This document shows, piece by piece, positions 54,801 to 60,236 of a DNA stretch of 64,000 nt. The DNA comes from JAQTNA01 sp043743785 (GTDB taxonomy: Bacteria > Pseudomonadota > Gammaproteobacteria > Burkholderiales > Rhodocyclaceae). Every line of letters starts with the position of its first letter. Position 1 is the stretch's first letter. The notes below the pieces were generated by a model. That model worked only from the letters and a program-made list of their open reading frames with translations, had not been told where the DNA came from and searched no databases. A program made the position numbers and the translations under genes. The stretch lies in contig JAYTVW010000106.1 in NCBI GenBank assembly GCA_043743785.1, positions 18,034-82,033 on the forward strand, given 5' to 3'.

Positions 54801-54957
54801 CATTTAGTTCCACTTCCGCGCGAAGAGGCTCACCGAGCCCGCTAAGGACGGTCAATTTGCCCAGGCCGGCACCGAAAGATGCGGCCGGTAGCGACAACGC
54901 CAGCGCCGCGGCAATCGCCGAGACCCTGAATCCTGATCTGGTTTGTCCCTTGCCCAC
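51868..54957 (-). CDS. fimV: FimV-family polar peptidoglycan-binding protein
   Basis: Large inner-membrane protein of 1029 residues. It has a signal sequence (about 12-28) and the FimV N-domain starting GLGKLTVLSGLGEPLRAEVEL. A LysM domain lies at about 207-266 (HKVRPGETLAKIAYENRP), a coiled coil at about 366-412, a Pro/Ala-rich linker at 419-470 and a membrane helix near 497-516 followed by Lys and Arg. The cytoplasmic part is long and very acidic, with several DLDLDL and FELGDEE motifs, and ends in a TPR-like motif (TKLELAQAYEEMGDREGARELL). FimV proteins assemble type IV pili and control polar cyclic-AMP and twitching functions in Pseudomonas. It is transcribed alone, between two terminators. 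Confidence 0.93.
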   Translation of the reverse strand: MGKGQTRSGFRVSAIAAALALSLPAASFGAGLGKLTVLSGLGEPLRAEVELNASKEELATLSAKLAPPAAFRAAGIDISSALRGMKVAVVNGEGGRSTLNLSTDYSVSDPFVDLLLEINWSAGRLVREFTFLLDPPDDVSARTPVAPIVPRGVVSPPSIAERRPAVKAAEATAKPAEDAEQRAAAGKPKHNSAAMTLKTMEKPVANGVGASHKVRPGETLAKIAYENRPEGVSLDQMLLALVRGNPDAFDNGNINRLRAGRILQLPDADSAKAVSPEEAHKQIVAQSTDFNAYRRKLAAQVGAAPAPKEEAAKQGASGKLSARVEDKLPAPADKGDRLKVSRADTPQAGAGAGAAGGKPGAAATDEQLVAREKALKEANSRLAEVEKNVKELQQLVEMKNQALADLQKQAGSKSAVPVAPVVAAAKPAPVPPSVTPAAPAMPPAAIPAPVAQPAPAVPPAQPPKPAVKKPVLPPVPQPEPPSFIETLVSDSTTLAGGGGILALVLGYFGYKGWKRRKEEQAMPAEHSMGPLTVTGASGAPSIFGNAGGRSVDTSASAIQTDFSQSGLSAIDTDEGVDPVAEADVYMAYGRDAQAEEILLDALKSEPERHAIRLKLLEIYAQRRNMLQFETVAGELYAHTGGAGSEWEKASTLGRKLDPHNPLYARTAKEEPVARPAAVPFESPVMDTGEPSVAPGQDSLRSTWTMPGELEQIAAAVAGGAAVQAMAGPATVSPLMTPAAPQLDPVADLDFDLGLEFSDEDADQGHDASFDSTVVLGGPRAGFSMDSLGASEFRIDLDEHLGDLKLPEDEESSTALDQTDILGFNEEAEGAGLDLDLTSIGAFTEASVPEAHEELLDLDLSAAAATPGKSNTENPALGMMDLERTEVGGNLLDFELGDEEPAQQVATSLAPVIDLSDISFDLQDEDDTGLDSDMLDLGSLEATSIGPVADEAFDEFPESAALPPAAMPAAAVEPEIDPAVLEETATKLELAQAYEEMGDREGARELLQEVVNEGSSEQKNRAQDALARIG

Positions 54958-55100
54958 GATTGATCCTTAGCAGTGCGGAATTACAGGTTTAACACAATAA
55001 CATCATGCAATTACAGGCGCAAGCTAAGAGCTTGCCTGAAAACGCCGCAATCGCCCCGGTCTGCGGCCCCGTTTTAACAAGATTTAACGCTTACCTGAAA

Positions 55101-55134
55101 CAGCACAAAGGCGCTTCAACGCGCCTTTGTGCTG
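55101..55134 (-). terminator. 14-bp perfect hairpin after asd
   Basis: Arms CAGCACAAAGGCGC (55101-55114) and its inverse (55121-55134) with a 6-base loop lie directly behind the asd stop. TTTCAGG follows on the minus strand. Confidence 0.85.
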
Positions 55135-55141
55135 GGGTTCA

Positions 55142-56272
55142 TCAATCGATGAGGATGCGCAGCATGCGGCGCAGCGGTTCGGCCGCACCCCACAGCAACT
55201 GGTCGCCCACGGTGAAGGCGCCCAGATATTCCGGCCCCATGGCCAGCTTGTGCAGACGGCCCACGGGCACCGTCAGGGTGCCGGTAACGGCGGCGGGGGT
55301 CAGCTCCCGCTCGCTGATTTCCCGCACGTTCGGCACCACCTTGGCCCACGGATTGGCCTTGGCGAGCATGTCTTCGATCTCGTCCAGGGGCACATCCTTC
55401 TTCAGCTTGATGGTCAGGGCCTGGGAATGGCAGCGCATGGCACCGATGCGCACACACAGGCCGTCGATGGGGATGCTGCCCGGGCTCTTGAAGGCCGGAC
55501 GACCCAGGATCTTGTTGCACTCGGCGCCGCCCTTCCACTCTTCCTTGCTCTGACCACCATCAACCGGCACGTCGATCCAGGGGATCAGGCTGCCGGCCAA
55601 GGCCGTATTGCGGAAATTCTTCTTCGGCAACGCGTCGGAGCGAATAGTTTCGGCCACCTTGCGGTCGATTTCCAGGATGGCGGAGGATGGGTCCGCCAGC
55701 AGATCCTTGACGGAATCATGGATGGCACCCATCTGGGCGATGAGTTCCCGCATGTTCTGGGCGCCAGCGCCGGAAGCCGCCTGGTAGGTCATGGAACTGA
55801 CCCACTCGATCAAGTCGTTCTGGAACAGGCCGCCCAGACCCATGAGCATGAGGGACACGGTGCAGTTTCCGCCGATCCAGTTCTTGCCGCCCTTGCCCAG
55901 CGCGTCCTCGATGACGTGCATGTTTACCGGATCCAGGATGATCACGGCATCGTCCGCCATACGCAAGGCGGAGGCCGCGTCGATCCAGTGGCCGTTCCAA
56001 CCGGTAGCACGCAGTTTCGGGAAGACTTCCTTGGTGTAGTCGCCGCCCTGGCAGGTCAGGATGATGTCCATGCCCTTCAACGCGTCGATATCCGTGGCGG
56101 AGAGCAGCGGGGACGACGCTTCCTTGCCACCGAAAATGGGCGCCTTGCCGCCCGCGGCGGAGGTGGAGAAATACCCCGGCTCGATATGGGCGAAGTCGCC
56201 CTCTTCCACCATGCGCTGCATCAGCACGGAGCCCACCATGCCACGCCAACCGACCAGACCAACTTTTTTCAT
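55142..56272 (-). CDS. asd: Aspartate-semialdehyde dehydrogenase
   Basis: Makes aspartate semialdehyde from aspartyl phosphate with NADPH, the branch point to lysine, threonine and methionine and to diaminopimelate for the cell wall. It has 376 residues, the length of the gammaproteobacterial-type enzyme. GWRGMVGSVLMQRM (8-21) is the nucleotide-binding loop, the catalytic Cys137 is in GGNCTVSLMLMG, and the catalytic His lies in RIGAMRCHSQALT. GAGGAA precedes the ATG. It is separated from leuB by a paired heptamer array; leuB-asd-fimV is a conserved order. Confidence 0.97.
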   Translation of the reverse strand: MKKVGLVGWRGMVGSVLMQRMVEEGDFAHIEPGYFSTSAAGGKAPIFGGKEASSPLLSATDIDALKGMDIILTCQGGDYTKEVFPKLRATGWNGHWIDAASALRMADDAVIILDPVNMHVIEDALGKGGKNWIGGNCTVSLMLMGLGGLFQNDLIEWVSSMTYQAASGAGAQNMRELIAQMGAIHDSVKDLLADPSSAILEIDRKVAETIRSDALPKKNFRNTALAGSLIPWIDVPVDGGQSKEEWKGGAECNKILGRPAFKSPGSIPIDGLCVRIGAMRCHSQALTIKLKKDVPLDEIEDMLAKANPWAKVVPNVREISERELTPAAVTGTLTVPVGRLHKLAMGPEYLGAFTVGDQLLWGAAEPLRRMLRILID

Positions 56273-56290
56273 ATCAATTCCTCGAAATTA

Positions 56291-56375
56291 GTGAAACGTG
56301 AAACGTGAAACGTGAAATGTGGGGATCAGCGCGCCAAAGGCGCGCACGTTTCACATTTCACTTTTCACCTTTCAC
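56291..56375. repeat. Paired GTGAAAn heptamer arrays between leuB and asd
   Basis: Four GTGAAAn units (56291-56318) face four inverted units (56348-56375), and between them CGCGCC-AAA-GGCGCG forms its own tight stem. Together they can fold into one hairpin of about 85 bases. The leuB stop codon (56372-56374) is part of the last unit. Confidence 0.9.
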
Positions 56376-57433
56376 AGATTTTCAAGCACCGCGTCGCCCA
56401 TTGCCTGCGTGCCCACCTTGTTCGTGCCCGGCTCGTAAATATCGCCGGTCCGGAAACCTTGCGCCAGAACTTTCTTCACGGCCACCTCGATACGCTGGGC
56501 CGCCGTCTCCTGGTTGAAGGTGTAGCGCAGCATCATGGCGACGGAGAGGATGGTGGCCAAGGGGTTGGCCAGGCCCTTGCCGGCGATGTCTGGCGCGGAG
56601 CCATGGCTAGGCTCGTACATACCCTTGTTGTTCTCGTCGAGCGACGCGGAGGGCAGCATGCCGATGGAGCCGGTGAGCATGGAGGCCTCATCCGACAGGA
56701 TGTCGCCGAACATATTGCCCGTGACCATGACGTCGAACTGCTTGGGATTCCGGACCAACTGCATGGCAGCGTTGTCCACCAGCATGTGGGACAGCTCCAC
56801 ATCCGGGAATTCCGGTGCCGTTTCGATGGCCACGTCGCGCCACAGCTGGGTGGTTTCCAGCACGTTCATCTTGTCCACCGAGCAGAGCTTTTTGTTGCGC
56901 TTCTGCGCTGCGGCGAAGGCCACCCGCAGGATGCGGCGGATTTCGGACTCGGTGTAGTGCATGGTGTTGAAGCCGAAACGCTCGCCGTTACGCACTTCGA
57001 TGCCCCGGGGCTGGCCGAAGTAGATGTCACCAGTTAGTTCCCGCACGATAAGAATGTCCAGCCCCGCCACCACTTCCGGCTTCAGGGTGGAAGCGTTGGC
57101 CAGTTCCGGATAAAGAATGGCCGGACGCAGGTTGGCGAACAGGGAGAGTTCCTTGCGAATACCCAGCAGGCCCCGCTCCGGCCGCAGTTCCCGGGCCAGC
57201 ACGTCCCACTTGGGACCGCCCACGGCCCCCAGCAATACGGCTTCCGATTCCTTGGCAAGCGCCAGCGTGGCTTCCGGCAGGGGCGTACCGGCGGCATCCA
57301 CCGCAGCACCGCCCACCAGGGCGGTTTCCATTTCGAATTTCAGGCCATCGCCCCGCAGGGCTTCCAGCACGCGCACGGCCTCGGCCATGATTTCCGGACC
57401 AATACCGTCGCCGGGGAGAATACAGATCTTCAT
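56372..57433 (-). CDS. leuB: 3-isopropylmalate dehydrogenase
   Basis: Oxidises and decarboxylates 3-isopropylmalate with NAD in leucine synthesis. It has 353 residues, the usual length. Marks are ILPGDGIGPEIMAEAVRVL, LLGAVGGPKWD, the substrate residues in RPERGLLGIRKELSLFANLRP, the metal Asp in NMFGDILSDEASML, and GSAPDIAGKGLANPLA. The ribosome site GAGG lies at the edge of a heptamer array. It is third in leuC-ecn-leuD-leuB; its TGA stop lies within the next array. Confidence 0.97.
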   Translation of the reverse strand: MKICILPGDGIGPEIMAEAVRVLEALRGDGLKFEMETALVGGAAVDAAGTPLPEATLALAKESEAVLLGAVGGPKWDVLARELRPERGLLGIRKELSLFANLRPAILYPELANASTLKPEVVAGLDILIVRELTGDIYFGQPRGIEVRNGERFGFNTMHYTESEIRRILRVAFAAAQKRNKKLCSVDKMNVLETTQLWRDVAIETAPEFPDVELSHMLVDNAAMQLVRNPKQFDVMVTGNMFGDILSDEASMLTGSIGMLPSASLDENNKGMYEPSHGSAPDIAGKGLANPLATILSVAMMLRYTFNQETAAQRIEVAVKKVLAQGFRTGDIYEPGTNKVGTQAMGDAVLENL

Positions 57434-57442
57434 TTGAACCTC

Positions 57443-57519
57443 GTGAGGGGTGAGGGGTGAGGAATAAGGGGTAAAGGCGTGAGATTTTGACTCCTCCCCC
57501 CTTACTCCTCACCCCTCAC
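57443..57519. repeat. Paired GTGAGGG heptamer arrays between leuD and leuB
   Basis: Five units (57443-57477; GTGAGGG and relatives) face four inverted units (57492-57519) across a 14-base loop region. The element fills the whole gap, 5 bases from the leuD stop and 10 from the leuB start. Confidence 0.9.
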
Positions 57520-57523
57520 CTGT

Positions 57524-58162
57524 TTAACTGAACAGCCAGGGCTGGTCGATGCGGCGTTTGGCTTCGAATTCGGCGATTCTGTCCTTGTGACGCAAGGTCA
57601 GGCCGATGTCGTCGAAACCATTCAGCAGACAATACTTGCGGAAGGTATCCACGTCGAAGGGAATGGCCTTACCATCGGGCCGGGTCACCATCTGGTTTTC
57701 CAGGTCCACCCGCAGCCGGTAACCCGGAGTGGACTGGGCCTGTTCGAACAAGGCATCCACTTCCACCACCGGCAGGCGGATGGGCAAAAGTCCGTTCTTG
57801 AAGCAGTTGTTGAAGAAGATGTCGGCGAAGGTCGTGCCGATAATGGCACAGAAGCCGAAATCCTCCAGAGCCCAGGGGGCGTGCTCCCGGCTGGAACCAC
57901 AGCCGAAATTATCCCGGGTCAGCAGGATGGACGCGCCCTGGTAGCGGGCCTGGTTTAGCACAAAATCCGGGTTCTTCGGCCGGTGGGTGTTGTCCTGGCC
58001 CGGCTGGCCCACGTCCAGGTAGCGCCATTCGTCGAAAGCATTGACGCCGAAGCCGCTCCGCTTGATGGACTTGAGGAATTGCTTGGGGATGATGGCATCC
58101 GTGTCCACATTTGCCCGGTCAAGGGGTGCCACCAAGCCGTCCAGCTGGGTAAATTTACGCAT
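57524..58162 (-). CDS. leuD: 3-isopropylmalate dehydratase small subunit
   Basis: Swivel-domain subunit of isopropylmalate isomerase, 212 residues from the ATG at 58162 (MRKFTQLDGLVAPLDRANVDTD); an upstream in-frame start would overlap the entericidin gene. Family marks are DTDAIIPKQFLKSIKRSGFG, FGCGSSREHAPWAL and FADIFFNNCFKNGLLPI. It pairs with LeuC to convert 2- to 3-isopropylmalate. The start is one base after the entericidin stop. Confidence 0.96.
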   Translation of the reverse strand: MRKFTQLDGLVAPLDRANVDTDAIIPKQFLKSIKRSGFGVNAFDEWRYLDVGQPGQDNTHRPKNPDFVLNQARYQGASILLTRDNFGCGSSREHAPWALEDFGFCAIIGTTFADIFFNNCFKNGLLPIRLPVVEVDALFEQAQSTPGYRLRVDLENQMVTRPDGKAIPFDVDTFRKYCLLNGFDDIGLTLRHKDRIAEFEAKRRIDQPWLFS

Positions 58163-58163
58163 C

Positions 58164-58289
58164 TTATTTCGCCACCTTCTCGATGGCTTCGCCGCCCTTC
58201 TTGATGTCCTTGCCGACACCGGCGACCGTATTGCAGCCTGCGGACAGGAAGAGCGCGAACAGCGTCGTAAGCAATGCGATTTTTTTCAT
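58164..58289 (-). CDS. Entericidin-type small lipoprotein
   Basis: Only 41 residues: a Lys-rich start (MKKIALLTTLFALFLSAGC) with lipobox SAGC (Cys19), followed by the entericidin A/B-like tail NTVAGVGKDIKKGGEAIEKVAK. Such peptides are cell-envelope lipoproteins; in E. coli the entericidin pair acts as a toxin and antidote under starvation. Here a single copy is inserted between leuC (11 bases) and leuD (1 base), so it is co-expressed with leucine synthesis. The same insertion is, as I recall, widespread in betaproteobacteria. No second entericidin is seen near it. Confidence 0.88.
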   Translation of the reverse strand: MKKIALLTTLFALFLSAGCNTVAGVGKDIKKGGEAIEKVAK

Positions 58290-58300
58290 GATGTTTTTCC

Positions 58301-59707
58301 TCAGATCAGTTTGCGCACATCGGCGAAGTGGCCGGCGATGGCGGCGGCGGCGGCCATTTCCGGACTCACCAGGTGGGTACGTCCGGCAGCGCCCTGGCGC
58401 CCTTCGAAGTTGCGGTTGGAAGTGGAGGCGCAACGCTCCCCCGGCTCCAACCGGTCGGCATTCATGGCCAGGCACATGGAACAGCCCGGTTCCCGCCACT
58501 CGAAGCCGGCGGCGACGAATATCTTGTCCAGGCCTTCGGCTTCCGCCTGGCGCTTAACCAGACCGGAGCCCGGCACCACCAGGGCGCGCTTGACGCTGTC
58601 GGCCTTGTGGCGGCCCCGGGCGACGGCGGCAGCAGCCCGCAAGTCCTCGATGCGGGAATTGGTACAGGAACCGATGAACACCACGTCCACCTTGATCTGG
58701 TCCATGGGCGTGCGGGGCGTCAGACCCATGTATTGCAGTGCCCGCTCCACGCCTTCCCGCTTGACCAGATCGGTAAAGTCTTCCGGCGCCGGCACACAGC
58801 CGCCGATGGTGGTGACCATTTCCGGCGACGTGCCCCAAGTCACTTGCGGCTCGATGCGGGAAGCGTCCAGTTCGACGATGGCGTCGAACATCGCGCCCTC
58901 GTCGCTCTTCAGACTGCGCCAGACTGCCACGGCCCGCTCCCACACTTCGCCCCGGGGCGAGAAGGGGCGGCCCTTGAGGTAGTTGATGGTGTTGTCGTCC
59001 ACCGCCACCAGGCCGGCGCGGGCGCCCGCCTCGATGGCCATATTGCAGAGCGTCATGCGGCCTTCCATGGAGAGGGCGCGAATGGCGCTTCCACCGAACT
59101 CGATGGCGTAGCCCGTACCGCCGGCCGTGCCGATCTTGCCGATCACCGCCAGGGCGATGTCCTTGGCGGTAACGCCCTTGCCCAGCCGGCCGTCAACCCG
59201 CACCAACAAGGCCTTGGATTTCTTCTGCAGCAGGCACTGGGTCGCCAGCACGTGCTCCACTTCGGAGGTGCCGATGCCGTGAGCCAGGCAGGCGAAGGCG
59301 CCGTGGGTGGAGGTATGGGAATCGCCACACACCACGGTCATGCCCGGCAGGGTCGCGCCCTGCTCCGGTCCGATGACATGCACGATGCCCTGGCGCTCGT
59401 CCTTGAAGGGAAAATAGGCCAGTGCGCCGACTTCCCGGATGTTGGCATCCAGGGTCTCCACCTGCAGGCGGGAAATGGGATCCGTGATACCCAGTTCCCA
59501 ATGGTCCGTGGGCGTGTTGTGGTCTGCGGTGGACACGATGGAACTCGTGCGCCAGACCTTGCGGCCCGCCAGTTTCAGGCCCTCGAAGGCCTGGGGGCTG
59601 GTCACTTCGTGCACCAGGTGACGGTCAATGTAGAGCAGCGCCGTGCCATCCTCTTCCGTGAGGACAACATGGCTCTCCCAGAGCTTGTCGTAAAGCGTTT
59701 GCGGCAT
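58301..59707 (-). CDS. leuC: 3-isopropylmalate dehydratase large subunit
   Basis: Aconitase-family subunit of 468 residues with a 4Fe-4S cluster. The cluster cysteines lie in VFIGSCTNSRIEDL and in EPGCSMCLAMNADRL. TVVCGDSHTSTHGAFACLAHGIGTSEVEHVLATQ and IEFGGSAIRALSMEGRMTLCNM are typical. With LeuD it isomerises isopropylmalate. It is the first gene of the leu group here. The upstream region holds an unpaired heptamer array and no clear attenuator. Confidence 0.97.
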   Translation of the reverse strand: MPQTLYDKLWESHVVLTEEDGTALLYIDRHLVHEVTSPQAFEGLKLAGRKVWRTSSIVSTADHNTPTDHWELGITDPISRLQVETLDANIREVGALAYFPFKDERQGIVHVIGPEQGATLPGMTVVCGDSHTSTHGAFACLAHGIGTSEVEHVLATQCLLQKKSKALLVRVDGRLGKGVTAKDIALAVIGKIGTAGGTGYAIEFGGSAIRALSMEGRMTLCNMAIEAGARAGLVAVDDNTINYLKGRPFSPRGEVWERAVAVWRSLKSDEGAMFDAIVELDASRIEPQVTWGTSPEMVTTIGGCVPAPEDFTDLVKREGVERALQYMGLTPRTPMDQIKVDVVFIGSCTNSRIEDLRAAAAVARGRHKADSVKRALVVPGSGLVKRQAEAEGLDKIFVAAGFEWREPGCSMCLAMNADRLEPGERCASTSNRNFEGRQGAAGRTHLVSPEMAAAAAIAGHFADVRKLI

Positions 59708-59760
59708 GGGATGGATCCGGTACGAATTTCGAGAACTCGAGATTATTACATAAGGCAGTG

Positions 59761-59795
59761 GAGAGTCGAGAGCCGAGCGTCGAGAGTCGACCGTG
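59761..59795. repeat. GAGAGTC-type heptamer array upstream of leuC
   Basis: Five tandem 7-base units (GAGAGTC, with variants GAGAGCC, GAGCGTC and GACCGTG). No inverted partner is seen in the gap. Confidence 0.75.
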
Positions 59796-60143
59796 AATTT
59801 TGCGCGTATGGGGAGCGAAAGCAGGGGCAGTCAGGACCACGCCCGGCCCAGGTTTTCTCCCGAACGCAGCCATCTCGAGGGGCGGAATTCGGAAAGTGAC
59901 AACCGGAAAGACCGGACCCGGCGTCCGGCAAGCGCGCTTTGCTGCAAATTTCGATGCCTACAGTGGCAGTGCTTAGCGTGAAAGTCGGCAAAGCCGACTC
60001 ACGACGGGCATAGTGCTGACTTTCATGAATTGGCGTGGCCTTCGCCATACCCGTTTGGGCCGCATAAGTGCCCAAACCTGCCATCCCCCCTTGAAAGTTG
60101 GCTGCCCGAAACCGGCCATTGGTGAAATGCCGCAAGCAACCCT

Positions 60144-60182
60144 AAGCTGCCATAAGAGCTTCATACATTGTTATGGCAGCTT
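60144..60182. repeat. 12-bp inverted repeat downstream of the four-PAS kinase
   Basis: AAGCTGCCATAA (60144-60155) and its inverse (60171-60182) are exact, with a 15-base loop, about 55 bases behind the kinase stop. It could end that transcript, though no T tract follows on the minus strand; an insertion-sequence remnant is another possibility. Confidence 0.55.
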
Positions 60183-60236
60183 CCGGGGGTAGACCGGCCG
60201 TTTGAGGGCCGGGATATCTTTTCCAAAGGCCGCTTT

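Larger units (their letters stand above)
59708..60236. other. Non-coding gap with repeats and hairpins
   Basis: Contains a GAGAGTC-type heptamer array (59761-59795), a hairpin AGTCGGC-AAA-GCCGACT (59982-59998) and a 12-bp inverted repeat (60144-60182). Between them lies sequence that could encode short Arg, Gly and Trp-rich ORFs (for example around AGFGQPTFKGGWQVW) without family character. It looks like a degenerate repeat-rich spacer and must hold the leuC promoter near its left end. Confidence 0.5.

Noticed and set aside
59708..60236. Short Arg/Trp-rich ORFs upstream of leuC
   Set aside because: They overlap each other in several frames, have no ribosome sites and cover hairpins and repeats.
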